NCBI RefSeq assembly: GCF_013340205.1
Contig: NZ_BJTG01000004.1
Coordinates: 372,001-436,000 of the forward strand
Direction: 5' to 3'
From: Anaeromyxobacter diazotrophicus
GTDB lineage: Bacteria; Myxococcota; Myxococcia; Myxococcales; Anaeromyxobacteraceae
DNA length: 64,000 nucleotides
The translations under genes were made by a program, and so were the position numbers. Positions within the stretch are counted from its first letter, which is position 1. Every line of letters begins with the position of its first letter. Shown here one piece after another: positions 20,639 to 31,381 of this stretch. The notes beneath the pieces are model-generated. The model was not told where the DNA came from. It saw only the letters and a list, made by a program, of their open reading frames with translations, and ran no database searches.

Positions 20639-21628
20639 TCAGCCGCCCGTCCCGATCATGGGGAGGAGCCGGCCGCGCCCGGCGGCCATGTCGTGGCGGT
20701 CGCCCTTCGCGAGCAGCGCCTCGCGGATGCGCTCCGCCACCTGGGCGTCGTCGCCCTGCGCGAGGAGCGGCAGGAGCTCCACCCGGTCGCGGCCGCCCAG
20801 GCAGGCGCGGAGCGCACCGTCGGCCCCGACCCGCACGCGGTTGCAGTCCTCGCAGAAGCTCTCGGTCATGGCCCCGATGAAGCCGACGAGCCCCTCGAGG
20901 CGCCCGGCGCCCTCGCCCGACTCGCCACGCATGTGGCGGGCCGGCCCCCAGCCGCGCGTCGCGTCGGGGGTGAGCCGGACGCCCTGCGCCCCGAGCAGCG
21001 CCTTCACCTCGGCCATGGGCACCGGCTCGCCCTCGCCGAACGGCATGAGCTCGATGAAGCGGGCGATGGCGCCCTGCCGCCAGGCGAAGCGCGCCAGGTC
21101 GCCCAGCTCGTCCTCGTTGAAGCCGCGCACGACCACCGCGTTCGTCTTCACCGAGGCGTAGCCGGCCCGGCCGGCGGCGGCCAGGCCCTCCAGGATCCGC
21201 GGGAGGGAGGCGGCGCGGCCGGAGAGGTGGGTGAGCCGCTCGGGCCGGAGCGTGTCGAGGGAGACGTTGAGCCGGAGCACCCCCGCCGCGCGGAGCGGCC
21301 CCGCCAGCCGGTCGAGGAGCTGGCCGTTGGTGGTGAGCGCGATCTCCCGGATGCCCGGGACGGCCGCGATGTCCGCCACCACCTCCAGCAGGTCGGGGCG
21401 CAGGGTCGGCTCGCCGCCGGTGAGCCGCACCCGCTCGACGCCGAGCCCGGCGAAGATGCGCACCAGCCGGGCGACGGCCTCGCGCGGGAGCCCGTCCCCG
21501 GCGCGGTGCGGGTGGGGCGAGCAGTAGCTGCACGCGAAGTTGCACGCCTCGGTGAGCGACAGGCGCAGGTAGCGGATGCGCCGGCCCTGCCGATCGGCGA
21601 GCGGCGCGCCGGAGGCGGGCGCGGTCAC
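20639..21628 (-). CDS. moaA: GTP 3',8-cyclase (molybdenum cofactor biosynthesis protein A)
   Basis: Radical-SAM enzyme of the first step of molybdenum cofactor synthesis. 329 residues: N-terminal cluster motif [35 protein letters not shown], then the C-terminal cluster [10 protein letters not shown]...CL and the C-terminal double glycine GTGG that MoaA needs. Start: GTG at 21628 overlaps the stop of the upstream HD-GYP gene (GTGA). No other moa/moe genes are in the window. The next gene downstream is the candidate Sec-containing rhodanese. Confidence 0.94.
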   Translation of the reverse strand: MTAPASGAPLADRQGRRIRYLRLSLTEACNFACSYCSPHPHRAGDGLPREAVARLVRIFAGLGVERVRLTGGEPTLRPDLLEVVADIAAVPGIREIALTTNGQLLDRLAGPLRAAGVLRLNVSLDTLRPERLTHLSGRAASLPRILEGLAAAGRAGYASVKTNAVVVRGFNEDELGDLARFAWRQGAIARFIELMPFGEGEPVPMAEVKALLGAQGVRLTPDATRGWGPARHMRGESGEGAGRLEGLVGFIGAMTESFCEDCNRVRVGADGALRACLGGRDRVELLPLLAQGDDAQVAERIREALLAKGDRHDMAAGRGRLLPMIGTGG

Positions 21629-22764
21629 GGGCTGCCCCCGGCCGCCGCGGCGAGCGCGTCCGGCCGGCGGAGCGCCTCGAGCACCCCCCCGTCGAGCGAG
21701 AGGAAGGCCTCGGCGCAGCGCGGGTCGAACTGCGTCCCGGCGTAGCGCCGCACCTCCTCGCGCGCTTTCTCGAGCGGCCCCCCGCGCCGGTAGGGCCGGT
21801 CGCTGGTGATGGCGTCGAGCGTGTCGGCGATGGCGAAGATGCGGGCGCCGAGCGGGATCGCCTCGCCGGCGAGGCCGTGCGGGTAGCCGCGGCCGTCCCA
21901 GCGCTCCTGGTGCGCCAGCACGATGCGGGAGGGCACCTCGAGGAACGGGATGGAGCGGAGGATGGTGTGGCCGATCTCGGGGTGCCGCCGCATCTCCTCC
22001 CACTCCTGCGGCAGGAGCTTCCCGGGCTTGAGGAGGATGGCGTCCGGGACGCCGATCTTGCCGATGTCGTGGAGCAGCGCGCCGCGGGCGATGTCCGGCA
22101 GGTCGGCGGCGGGGAGGCCCATCCGCTCGGCGATGGCGAGCGTGTAGCGCACCACCCGCTGCGAGTGGTCGGAGGTCTCGTGCTCGCGGGCGTCGAGCGC
22201 CGCCACCAGGGCGTAGAGCGTGCTCGCGTAGGCCGACTCGATCTCGCGCAGCGCCTTCGAGAGCTCGGCCGTCTTCTCGCGGACGCGCCGCTCCAGGCTG
22301 GTGCGGTAGCGGTGGCGCGCCAGCTCCAGGCGGCGCTTGGCGAGCGCGCGCTCGATGGCGCGCACGAGGTCGAGCAGCTGCGGCGGCTTCGCCAGGCAGT
22401 CCGACGCGCCGCGTCGCAGCCCCTCGACCACCGCCTCGGTGTCGCCTCGCCCGGTGAGGAGGATGACCGCCGTGGAGGGCTGGTCCGCGCGCAGCCGGTC
22501 GAGGAGCTGGAGCCCCTCTTGCCGCGGCGTGTCGACGTCGCACAGCACGAGGTGAAACTCGCCCGCCTGGGCCAGCGCGAGCGCCTGCTCGGACGTGCGG
22601 GCGCACGCACAGACGTAGCCCTCCTGGACCAGCACCGCTGCGACGGCGTCGCGGGCGGCGGCGTCCTCGTCGACGAGCAGGATCCGGGTGGGCGCGGCGG
22701 GCGCGTCGCTCCCGGCCAGGACCTCGCGCGGAGATCCCGGGCGCTGGGCGATGGAGGGGCTCAC
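21625..22764 (-). CDS. response regulator with HD-GYP phosphodiesterase domain
   Basis: 379-residue two-domain regulator. About 27-145: receiver domain ([10 protein letters not shown], phosphoacceptor Asp in [14 protein letters not shown], conserved Lys in LAKPP). A coiled linker ([19 protein letters not shown]) leads to an HD-GYP domain, about 185-365: [86 protein letters not shown] proteins degrade cyclic di-GMP. GTG at 22764 is the likely start; no histidine kinase is adjacent. Confidence 0.92.
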   Translation of the reverse strand: MSPSIAQRPGSPREVLAGSDAPAAPTRILLVDEDAAARDAVAAVLVQEGYVCACARTSEQALALAQAGEFHLVLCDVDTPRQEGLQLLDRLRADQPSTAVILLTGRGDTEAVVEGLRRGASDCLAKPPQLLDLVRAIERALAKRRLELARHRYRTSLERRVREKTAELSKALREIESAYASTLYALVAALDAREHETSDHSQRVVRYTLAIAERMGLPAADLPDIARGALLHDIGKIGVPDAILLKPGKLLPQEWEEMRRHPEIGHTILRSIPFLEVPSRIVLAHQERWDGRGYPHGLAGEAIPLGARIFAIADTLDAITSDRPYRRGGPLEKAREEVRRYAGTQFDPRCAEAFLSLDGGVLEALRRPDALAAAAGGSP

Positions 22765-22905
22765 GCGGCGCGACCATACCACAACCCCTGGGAACCCGAG
22801 GGAAGGGGGGCGGCGGCGCGCGCGCCGGCTATATCTTCTCCCACGCGCTGGGCCCGCGCCGGGCGAGGGACAATCCCCGCCACGCGTGCTACATCGCCGG
22901 GACCC

Positions 22906-23937
22906 ATGGACCGAACGCCTCACAGGAGCCTCAGCTTGCCCGTGGTCCCGGCCGAGGGAGAGGTGCGCGATCGCCGCGAGCTCGCCGCCCGGATGCGGGA
23001 CGGCGGGCTCGCGATCGACGCGCGCAAGCCGCCCTGGCTGCGCGTGGGCGTCCCCGGCGGTGAGCGGTACCAGCGCGTGCGCGAGACCCTGCGCGGGCTG
23101 CGCCTCCACACGGTCTGCCAGGAGGCGCACTGCCCCAACGTGGCGGAGTGCTGGGGTGGCGGCACCGCCACCGTCATGCTCATGGGCGACGTCTGCACCC
23201 GCGGCTGCCGCTTCTGCAACGTGAAGACGGCGGCGCACCCGCCGCCGCTCGACCCCGACGAGCCGCGGCACCTGGCCGAGGCGATCCGCCAGCTCCAGCT
23301 CGACTACATCGTCGTGACGAGCGTCGACCGCGACGATCTCCCCGACGGCGGGGCGGGCCACTTCGCGGACGCCATCCGCCGCCTGAAGGAGATCCCCCGG
23401 CTGCTGGTCGAGGTGCTGACGCCCGACTTCCGCGGCGACCCGGAGGCGGTCCGGACGGTGGGGCGGGCCGCGCCCGACGTCTTCGCGAACAACCTCGAGA
23501 CCGTGCGCCGGCTCACGCCGGTGGTGCGCGACCAGAAGGCCGGATACGACCAGACGCTCGCGGTGCTGGCGCGCATGAAGCGCGAGTTCCCCGCGCTCGT
23601 CACCAAGTCCTCGCTCATGGTGGGGCTGGGCGAGACCGAGGCCGAGATCGAGGAGGCGCTGCGGGACCTGCGCGGCGCGGGCGTCGAGATCGTGACCTTC
23701 GGGCAGTACCTGCGCCCCTCCGCCTGGCACCTGCCGGTGCAGGAGTGGGTGACCCCGGAGCGGTTCGAGGCGTACCGGCGCATGGGCGAGCGGCACGGGT
23801 TCCGCTACGTGGCGAGCGGCCCGCTCGTGCGCTCCAGCTACCGGGCGGCGGAGCTGTTCCTGCGGGGCGAGCTGGCGGCGCGGCAGGCGCGCGGCGGCGG
23901 CGGAGGCGAGTCATGCGGCGTGAGCCCCGAGACGTGA
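22906..23937 (+). CDS. lipA: lipoyl synthase
   Basis: Radical-SAM enzyme inserting two sulfurs into protein-bound octanoyl groups. 343 residues. Auxiliary cluster [12 protein letters not shown] and radical cluster [11 protein letters not shown] are both complete; also [43 protein letters not shown] and the terminal Ser-containing RSSY motif. ATG 22906 fits the family start. The last 25 bases overlap the following E1-alpha gene in another frame. The operon that follows encodes a lipoate-dependent complex and LipB, so this is the local lipoylation system. Confidence 0.96.
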   Translation: MDRTPHRSLSLPVVPAEGEVRDRRELAARMRDGGLAIDARKPPWLRVGVPGGERYQRVRETLRGLRLHTVCQEAHCPNVAECWGGGTATVMLMGDVCTRGCRFCNVKTAAHPPPLDPDEPRHLAEAIRQLQLDYIVVTSVDRDDLPDGGAGHFADAIRRLKEIPRLLVEVLTPDFRGDPEAVRTVGRAAPDVFANNLETVRRLTPVVRDQKAGYDQTLAVLARMKREFPALVTKSSLMVGLGETEAEIEEALRDLRGAGVEIVTFGQYLRPSAWHLPVQEWVTPERFEAYRRMGERHGFRYVASGPLVRSSYRAAELFLRGELAARQARGGGGGESCGVSPET

Positions 23938-25118
23938 GCCCCCTGGCGCGCCGGCGGGGCGCGAACGGCAGCGCCGCGCCCACCGCGCCCCCGGCGGCGG
24001 TCCCCGAGGCGGAGGCGTACCCGCTCGCGCGCGTGCTGCGCGACGACGCCACCGCCGACCCGGCCGAGGTGACGCTCTCCGACGCCGAGCTGGTCGCGCT
24101 CTACCGCTGGATGGTGCTGAACCGGCAGCTCGACGAGCGCATGGTCGGCCTGCAGCGGCAGGGGCGCATCGGCTTCTACATCGGGTCGATCGGCGAGGAG
24201 GCGGCGGTCTTCGGCACCGCCAGCGCCATGGCGGAGCAGGACTGGATCTTCCCCTGCTACCGCGAGCACGGGGCGGCGCTGCTGCGCGGCCTCCCGCTCG
24301 CGACCTTCGTCTGCGACCTGCTCGGCAACGCCGGCGACGCCATGCTCGGGCACCAGATGCCCTGCCACGAGGCGTGGCGGCCGGGGCGGTTCGCCTCCAT
24401 CAGCTCCCCCATCGGCACCCAGATCCCGCAGGCGGTGGGCGCGGCCTGGGCGGCGCGCATCCGGCGCGAGGAGATGGTCTCGCTCGTCTACTTCGGCGAG
24501 GGGGCCACCAGCTCGAACGACTTCCACACCGGCCTCAACATCGCCGGGGTGCACAAGGTGCCGGTCGTCTTCGCCTGCCGGAACAACGGCTGGGCGATCA
24601 GCGTGCCGCGCGAGCGGCAGACGGCGGCGGCCACCATCGCCCAGAAGGCGGTCGCCTACGGGCTCCACGGCGAGCGCGTGGACGGGAACGACGTCCTGGC
24701 GGTGCACGCCGCCACCCGCCGCGCCCGCGAGCGCGCGCTGCGCGGGGAGGGGCCGAGCCTGCTCGAGCTCGTCACCTACCGGCTCGAGGGCCACTCCACC
24801 TCGGACGACCCGCGCGCCTACCGGCCGCCCGAGGAGGTCGAGCCGTGGCGGAAGAAGGACCCGCTCCTGCGCCTCGAGGCCTTCCTCGTGAAGCGCGGCG
24901 CGCTCGACGCGGCGGCCGGGGCCCGGCTCGCCGCCGAGGCGCGCGAGCAGGTGCAGCGCGCGGTCCAGGAGGCGGAGGCGCACCCCGCGAAGCCCCCGCT
25001 CGAGACGATGTTCGAGGGCGTCTACGCCGAGCCGCTCCGGCCGCAGCGCGAGCAGCTGGAGGAGCTGCGGCGGGCGCTCGCCGACGACCCGCGCGTCGCC
25101 GGCGGGCGGGGGACGTGA
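23913..25118 (+). CDS. 2-oxoacid dehydrogenase E1 alpha subunit (branched-chain type)
   Basis: 401 residues, thiamine-diphosphate-dependent decarboxylase subunit. The ThDP motif is [15 protein letters not shown]...[12 protein letters not shown] rather than GDG, CRNNG and the MPCHE segment are like branched-chain 2-oxoacid dehydrogenase E1 alpha rather than pyruvate dehydrogenase. ATG 23913 behind GGCGGAGGCGAG overlaps lipA by 25 bases. Branched-chain specificity would fit iso-fatty-acid synthesis in myxobacteria, but pyruvate use is not excluded. Confidence 0.88.
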   Translation: MRREPRDVSPLARRRGANGSAAPTAPPAAVPEAEAYPLARVLRDDATADPAEVTLSDAELVALYRWMVLNRQLDERMVGLQRQGRIGFYIGSIGEEAAVFGTASAMAEQDWIFPCYREHGAALLRGLPLATFVCDLLGNAGDAMLGHQMPCHEAWRPGRFASISSPIGTQIPQAVGAAWAARIRREEMVSLVYFGEGATSSNDFHTGLNIAGVHKVPVVFACRNNGWAISVPRERQTAAATIAQKAVAYGLHGERVDGNDVLAVHAATRRARERALRGEGPSLLELVTYRLEGHSTSDDPRAYRPPEEVEPWRKKDPLLRLEAFLVKRGALDAAAGARLAAEAREQVQRAVQEAEAHPAKPPLETMFEGVYAEPLRPQREQLEELRRALADDPRVAGGRGT

Positions 25119-25126
25119 GGCCGCCC

Positions 25127-26101
<975 letters not shown>

Positions 26102-26121
26102 CGGCCGCCGAGGTCCCTCGC

Positions 26122-27405
26122 ATGACCTTCAAGTTCATCCTGCCGGACATCGGCGAAGGGGTGGTGGAGGCGGAGGTCCAGCAGTGGTTCGTCAAGCCCG
26201 GCGACCACGTGGTCGAGGACCAGCCGCTCGTCGAGGTGATGACCGACAAGGCCACCGTGACGCTCCCGTCCCCGCGCCGCGGCACGGTGACGAAGCTCCT
26301 CCACCAGCCGGGTCAGGTCGCGAAGGTGCACGAGCCGCTGCTCGAGCTGGTCGAGGACGTGAAGCCGTCGCAGGAGCCGTCGGTGATGGCCCCGGCGCAG
26401 GAGGAGGCCGCGCCGGCGCAGGAGGCCGGGGCGGCGCCGCCGGCGGCCCCGGCGGAGCGGTCGGGGCGCAAGGTCCTGGCCGCCCCGGCGGTCCGCGCCA
26501 TGGCGCGTCAGCTGGGGGTCGACCTGGGCCTCGTCCACGGCAGCGGGCCGGGCGGCCGCGTCCTCAAGGACGACGTGCACGGCGCCCGCAACGGCCACGC
26601 CCACCCGCCGCCCGAGCTCACCGCCCCCGCGGCGGTGCCGCAGCGGCCGGCGCCCTTCGCCGAGCAGCTCCCGGAGCAGGCGCCGGTGAAGCAGGTCTCG
26701 CACGGCGACGAGGTGGTGCCGGTGCGCGGCATCCGCCGGCGCATCGCCGAGCGGATGGCGCAGTCGAAGCGCACCGCGGCCCACTTCACGTTCGTGGAGC
26801 AGGTCGACGTGAGCGACCTCGTGAAGGTGAAGGACCGGATCGCCGCCAAGGCGCGCGAGGAGGGGGTGAAGGTCACCTTCCTCCCCTTCATCGTGAAGGC
26901 GGTGGTGGCGGCGCTGAAGAAGCACCCCTGGCTCAACGCCGTGCTCGACGAGGCGCGCGGCGAGATCCGGCTCCGGCGCGAGTACCACATCGGCATCGCC
27001 TCGGCGACCGAGCACGGGCTCACCGTGCCGGTGGTGCGCCACGCGGACAAGCTCTCGCTCATGGCGCTGGCGCGCGAGATCGAGCGGCTGGCGGCGGAGA
27101 CCAAGGCGGGCAAGGTCCGGCCGGAGGACCTCTCCGGCTCCACCTTCACCATCACCAGCCTGGGCGCGCAGGGCGGCCTGTTCGCCACCCCCATCATCAA
27201 CTTCCCCGAGGTCGGCATCCTCGGCGTGCACCGGATCCGCCCGACGCCGGTGGTGAAGGACGGCCAGATCGTCGCGCGCGACATCATGAACGTGTCGCTG
27301 TCGTTCGACCACCGGGTGGTGGACGGCCACGTCGGCGCGGCCTTCGCCTACACGGTCATCGGCTACCTCGAGGAGCCCGACCTCCTCTTCATGGACATGG
27401 TGTAG
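26122..27405 (+). CDS. dihydrolipoamide acyltransferase E2
   Basis: 427 residues. About 1-78: one lipoyl domain with the lipoylated lysine in MTDKATV. About 115-155: peripheral-subunit-binding domain (APAVRAMARQLGVDLGLVHGSGPGGRVLKDDV). About 200-427: catalytic domain with VPVRGIRRRIAERMAQSK, HFTFVEQVDVSDLVKVK, the active-site SFDHRVVDG near the C-terminus. Ala/Pro-rich linkers separate the domains. One lipoyl domain and the sequence style are closest to branched-chain E2. It follows E1 beta by 20 bases. Confidence 0.92.
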   Translation: MTFKFILPDIGEGVVEAEVQQWFVKPGDHVVEDQPLVEVMTDKATVTLPSPRRGTVTKLLHQPGQVAKVHEPLLELVEDVKPSQEPSVMAPAQEEAAPAQEAGAAPPAAPAERSGRKVLAAPAVRAMARQLGVDLGLVHGSGPGGRVLKDDVHGARNGHAHPPPELTAPAAVPQRPAPFAEQLPEQAPVKQVSHGDEVVPVRGIRRRIAERMAQSKRTAAHFTFVEQVDVSDLVKVKDRIAAKAREEGVKVTFLPFIVKAVVAALKKHPWLNAVLDEARGEIRLRREYHIGIASATEHGLTVPVVRHADKLSLMALAREIERLAAETKAGKVRPEDLSGSTFTITSLGAQGGLFATPIINFPEVGILGVHRIRPTPVVKDGQIVARDIMNVSLSFDHRVVDGHVGAAFAYTVIGYLEEPDLLFMDMV

Positions 27406-27410
27406 CGCTG

Positions 27411-28664
27411 GTGTCCCCCCGGCGCGGCGGCGGCGCCCGGGCCGCGCTCCTCGGGCTGGCGCTCGCCGGCGCCTGTGCCCGGAGCGGCTCGCCCGCGGCG
27501 GGCGCGAGCGCGGCGGACGCGGGCTCCGGCGACGGCGGCAAGGGCCCGGGGGCGCCGGCGGAGCTCGGGCCGGGCGGCGACACGGTGTGGCTCGCCACCC
27601 TGGCGGGCCCCTACGCGGACCTGGCCCAGACGGTCGCGGCCGACCCCGGCGGCGGGACGGTGGTCGCGGCCGCGCAGGGCACGGCCTCGGGGAGCGACGC
27701 GCTCACCGTGCTCCGGCTGGGGCCGGACGGCGCCGTCGCGGAGCGCCGGACCTTCGGGCCGGCCGCGTGCAGCCTGGCGGCCTCCGTGCTCGGCGTCGCG
27801 CCGGACGGCACCGCCTTCCTCCTCGCCGCCACCGCCTGCTCGGCCACCGTGCCGGGCCTCGGGACGGGCGCGCTCATGCCGTCGGGCACGCTCCTCGCGC
27901 TCGCCCCCGGCGGCGGCGCCGGCGCGGCGGTGCCGGTCGCGGGCGGTCCGGCGCGCGGGGGCGCGACGGACGCGCAGGGCCGGCTGGCCGTGCTCACCGG
28001 GGCGGCCGCGGGGGTCGCGGTGCTGGCGGCGGACGGCGTCCCCGCCTGGCAGGTGGCCGTGCCCGGCGCCCTCGCCCTGGCCGCGCTGCCCGGCGGCGGC
28101 GTCGTGGTGGGAGCGGCGCCGGCGGGCGCCTCTCCCGCGCTGGTCGCCCTCGACGCGGCCGGCGCCGAGCGGTGGCGCCGGGAGCTGCCGGCCGGCTTCG
28201 ACCTGCGCCACCTCGCGGCGCTGACCGACGGCGCGGCGGCGGCGACCGGCGTCCTCTCCGGCGCCGCGACGTTCGGCGCCGGGCAGGGCGGCGCCGCGGG
28301 CGAGCGGCGGCAGGTGGTGCTGGCGGTGGAGCCCGACGGCACCCCGCGCACGCTGGCCGAGCTCGCCGACGCGAGCGCGAACGACCCGGTGGTGCAGGTC
28401 GCCGCGCTGCCGCACGGCCGGGCCGTGCTCTTCGGCTTCCCCGGCTGCGACCGCCTGCGCGGGCTCACCCCGCAGCTCGAGCCGGTGTGGGCGCGGACGC
28501 TCGACGCGGGCTGCGGCGCGGCGGCGCTCGGGGCGGCGCTCACCCCCGCCGGGCAGCTCGTGGTGGTGGGCGCCTTCCGCGGGCAGGCCGACTTCGGCGG
28601 GGGGCACGGGGCGGCGGCGCAGGGCGCGCTGCAGGACGGGTTCGTGCTCGGCCTCGCGCCCTGA
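27411..28664 (+). CDS. lipoprotein with propeller-like repeats
   Basis: 417 residues from GTG 27411, five bases after the E2 stop. N-terminal signal with lipobox LAGAC, Ser/Ala/Gly-rich linker, then repeated short strands (VAPDGTAFLLAA, LAALPGGGVVVGA, VALDAAGAERWRREL, ALTPAGQLVVVGAFRGQADFG) of the kind seen in bacterial proteins with beta-propeller repeats. Six Cys occur in pairs that could be disulfides. It is inserted between E2 and lipoamide dehydrogenase and has no evident relation to them. Confidence 0.7.
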   Translation: MSPRRGGGARAALLGLALAGACARSGSPAAGASAADAGSGDGGKGPGAPAELGPGGDTVWLATLAGPYADLAQTVAADPGGGTVVAAAQGTASGSDALTVLRLGPDGAVAERRTFGPAACSLAASVLGVAPDGTAFLLAATACSATVPGLGTGALMPSGTLLALAPGGGAGAAVPVAGGPARGGATDAQGRLAVLTGAAAGVAVLAADGVPAWQVAVPGALALAALPGGGVVVGAAPAGASPALVALDAAGAERWRRELPAGFDLRHLAALTDGAAAATGVLSGAATFGAGQGGAAGERRQVVLAVEPDGTPRTLAELADASANDPVVQVAALPHGRAVLFGFPGCDRLRGLTPQLEPVWARTLDAGCGAAALGAALTPAGQLVVVGAFRGQADFGGGHGAAAQGALQDGFVLGLAP

Positions 28665-28693
28665 CGGCCGGGCGGGGTGGCCGCGCGGTTTCC

Positions 28694-28722
28694 CTTCCCG
28701 GGCCGGCCGCGGCCGTTATATT
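28694..28722 (+). promoter_or_regulatory. possible promoter for lipoamide dehydrogenase
   Basis: A good -10 (TATATT, 28717-28722) with a weak -35 (CTTCCC) 17 bases away, 40 bases before the ATG. It would give lpd its own transcript. Confidence 0.3.
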
Positions 28723-28762
28723 CGGCGCGACCCTGATCTCTCTCTCCCGGAGGGGAGCGCAC

Positions 28763-30208
28763 ATGGCGACGAAGACCTACGACGCGGTCGTGATCGGCTC
28801 GGGCCCCGGCGGCTACGTGGCCGCGATCCGCCTCGGCCAGCTGGGCAAGAAGACCGCGCTCGTCGAGAAGGAGGCGCTGGGCGGCGTCTGTATCAACTGG
28901 GGGTGCATCCCGTCCAAGGCGCTCATCGCCGCCGCCAACCTGGTCGAGGACCTGCGCGGGGCGGCGGAGCGGGGGATCACCTCCGAGCCGAAGCTCGACA
29001 TCGCGAAGCTGCGCGAGTTCAAGGACGGGGTCGTCAAGAAGATGGTCGGCGGTATCCAGGTCCTCGAGAAGGGGAACAAGGTCGACGTCATCCAGGGCAC
29101 CGCCACCTTCGTCGGGCCGAACGCGGTGGAGGTGGACGGCGGCGGCGAGAAGACGCGCCTCGAGGCGGCGGCGTTCATCGTCGCGACCGGCGCCCGCCCG
29201 GTGCAGATCCCGGGCTTCGAGTTCGACGGCAAGGACGTCTGGAGCGCCAAGGAGGCGGTGGATCTCCCCGAGGTCCCGAAGCGCCTGGTGGTCATCGGCG
29301 GCGGCATCATCGGCCTCGAGCTCGGGACCGTGTACGCGAAGCTGGGCTCGAAGGTCACCGTGGTGGAGGCCTTGCCGACCATCCTCACCGGCGTCGACCC
29401 GGAGGCGGTGCGGCTCGTCCAGAAGAGCCTGAAGCAGCGCGAGGTCGCCATCCACGTGAACGCCAAGGCGAAGGGGCTCGAGCGCAAGGGCGGTGAGCTC
29501 GTGGTGAAGGTCGAGGTGGACGGGAAGGAGCAGGCGATCCCGTGCGACAAGGTGCTGGTCGCGGTCGGCTTCCGGCCCAACAGCGAGGGGATCGGCCTCG
29601 ACAAGGCGGGCGTGAAGGTGGGCCCGAAGGGCTTCGTCGAGGTGAACGACCGCATGCAGACGAGCGCGCCGTCCGTCTACTGCATCGGAGACCTGTGCGG
29701 CCCTCCGCTGCTCGCCCACAAGGCGTCGAAGGAGGGTGAGATCGCGGCCGAGGTCATCGCCGGGCACAAGTCGGTGCGCGACTGGGTGTCGATGCCGGCG
29801 GCGATCTTCACCGATCCCGAGGTCGCGACGGTCGGGCTCTCGGAGGAGCAGGCCAAGGCGCAAGGGTACGACCCCATCGTCGGAAAGTTCTTCTTCAGCG
29901 CGCTCGGGCGCGCCGTGGCCATCGCGCACACCGACGGCTTCGTGAAGGTGGTGGGCGATCGCGAGTCGAAGCTCCTGCTCGGCGCCACCATCGTCGGCCC
30001 GGAGGCGTCGGACCTCATCGCCGAGGCCGCGCTGGCGCTGGAGATGGGCGCCTACCTCGAGGACGTGGGGCTCACCGTCCACGCCCACCCGACCTTGCCG
30101 GAGGCCTTCATGGAGGCGTGCAAGGGCGCGCTCGGCGAGGCCATCCACCGGGTCAACGCGCCGGAGCGGCCGCGGAAGGAGCGCTCCGGGGCGGCGGCGC
30201 AGGCGTGA
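28763..30208 (+). CDS. lpdA: dihydrolipoyl dehydrogenase
   Basis: FAD-dependent E3 that reoxidises dihydrolipoamide of 2-oxoacid dehydrogenases. 481 residues: FAD motif VIGSGPGGYVAAIRLGQLG, redox disulfide GVCINWGCIPSK, NAD fold VIGGGIIGLELGTVYAKLG, second FAD site YCIGDLCGPPLLAHKASKEG, and the C-terminal catalytic His-Glu pair in HAHPTLPE. GGAGGGGAG precedes the ATG. The redox loop has Ile-Asn-Trp where many homologues have Leu-Asn-x; otherwise standard. Confidence 0.95.
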   Translation: MATKTYDAVVIGSGPGGYVAAIRLGQLGKKTALVEKEALGGVCINWGCIPSKALIAAANLVEDLRGAAERGITSEPKLDIAKLREFKDGVVKKMVGGIQVLEKGNKVDVIQGTATFVGPNAVEVDGGGEKTRLEAAAFIVATGARPVQIPGFEFDGKDVWSAKEAVDLPEVPKRLVVIGGGIIGLELGTVYAKLGSKVTVVEALPTILTGVDPEAVRLVQKSLKQREVAIHVNAKAKGLERKGGELVVKVEVDGKEQAIPCDKVLVAVGFRPNSEGIGLDKAGVKVGPKGFVEVNDRMQTSAPSVYCIGDLCGPPLLAHKASKEGEIAAEVIAGHKSVRDWVSMPAAIFTDPEVATVGLSEEQAKAQGYDPIVGKFFFSALGRAVAIAHTDGFVKVVGDRESKLLLGATIVGPEASDLIAEAALALEMGAYLEDVGLTVHAHPTLPEAFMEACKGALGEAIHRVNAPERPRKERSGAAAQA

Positions 30209-31317
30209 GGACCCTCGCCGTCCACAAGCTCGGCCGCGTCGAGTACGAGGACGGGCTGCGGCTCATGGCGCTCGCCGGCGAGGCGGTCCGCGCCGGCCAG
30301 CCGGCCGCGACCGACCACCTCTTCCTGGTCGAGCACCCGCCCGTCCTCACCCTGGGCCGCAGCGCCGAGCAGAAGAACGTCCTCGCCTCGCCGGCGTGGC
30401 TCGAGCAGCAGGGGTTCGAGCTGCACCCGACCGACCGCGGCGGCGACGTCACCTACCACGGACCGGGCCAGGTGGTGGCCTACCCGGTGGTCGACCTCTC
30501 CGACCGCCCCGACGTGCGCAAGTACGTCGGCGCGCTCGAGGAGGCGATGATCCGCACCTGCGCCGACCACGGGATCGCGGCGGGGCGGCACGAGGAGCAC
30601 CGCGGCGCCTGGGTGGGCCGGAAGAAGATCGGCGCCGTCGGCGTGCACCTCGCCCGCTGGATCACCTCGCACGGGCTCGCCTTCAACGTCGCGCCGGACC
30701 TGATGCACTTCCAGGTGATCGTCCCCTGCGGCATCTCCGATCCGCGGCTCGGGGTGACGAGCCTCGCCGCGGAGCTCGCGGGGCAGGGCCGCGCGGCGCC
30801 GCCGCTCGCCGAGGTGGAGGAGCAGCTCGCCGCGCACCTCGCGGTGCTCCTCGGCCGCCGCCGCGAGGACCGGGCGCCGGATCTGCGCACCGCGTCGGTG
30901 GTCCCGCTGGGCGCGGACGGCCGGGTGCTGCTCCTGCGCCGGTCCGAGGCGCGCGGCGGCTTCTGGCAGCCCGTCACCGGCCGGCTCGAGCCCGGCGAGT
31001 CGCCGGAGGCCGCGGCCAGGCGCGAGCTGCTCGAGGAGACCGGGGCCGACGCGCCGGTCGAGCCGCTCGGCTATCGCCACGGCTTCGCGATCGAGCCCGG
31101 GCTGTGGCGCGGGGCGCCGCCCGGCCTGGCGGTGGCGGAGGAGACCGCCTTCGCCGCCCGCCTCCCGCCCGGCTTCACCTGCCAGCTCTCCGACGAGCAC
31201 GCGGAGCACGGCTGGTTCACGCCCGCCGAGGCGCTGGCGCGGCTGCGCTACGCCGGCCTGCGCCAGGCCGTGCGGCGCGCCACCCGCCGGGGCAGCGCGG
31301 GCGAGCGGGTGCCCTGA
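30205..31317 (+). CDS. lipB: LipB octanoyltransferase fused to a Nudix hydrolase domain
   Basis: 370 residues from GTG 30205, overlapping the lpd stop (GTGA). About 1-215 is LipB: VEHPPVLTLGRSA, TDRGGDVTYHGPGQVVAYPV, RGAWVGRKKIGAVGVHLARWITSHGLAFNV, VPCGISDP with the catalytic Lys and Cys. About 225-365 is a Nudix domain with the complete box GRLEPGESPEAAARRELLEETGA and a YfcD/MutT-type arrangement (VVPLGADGRVLLLRRS). LipB moves octanoate from ACP to lipoyl domains. The Nudix half may act on CoA, NAD-type or dinucleoside phosphates; its substrate is unknown. Lipoate supply genes lipA and lipB flank the E1-E2-E3 genes. Confidence 0.9.
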   Translation: MRTLAVHKLGRVEYEDGLRLMALAGEAVRAGQPAATDHLFLVEHPPVLTLGRSAEQKNVLASPAWLEQQGFELHPTDRGGDVTYHGPGQVVAYPVVDLSDRPDVRKYVGALEEAMIRTCADHGIAAGRHEEHRGAWVGRKKIGAVGVHLARWITSHGLAFNVAPDLMHFQVIVPCGISDPRLGVTSLAAELAGQGRAAPPLAEVEEQLAAHLAVLLGRRREDRAPDLRTASVVPLGADGRVLLLRRSEARGGFWQPVTGRLEPGESPEAAARRELLEETGADAPVEPLGYRHGFAIEPGLWRGAPPGLAVAEETAFAARLPPGFTCQLSDEHAEHGWFTPAEALARLRYAGLRQAVRRATRRGSAGERVP

Positions 31318-31381
31318 TCGCCCCGAGCGCGCCGACGACGGGCCTCGACGCTCCGCCCGCGGTCGGCTAGCGTTCCCGCTC

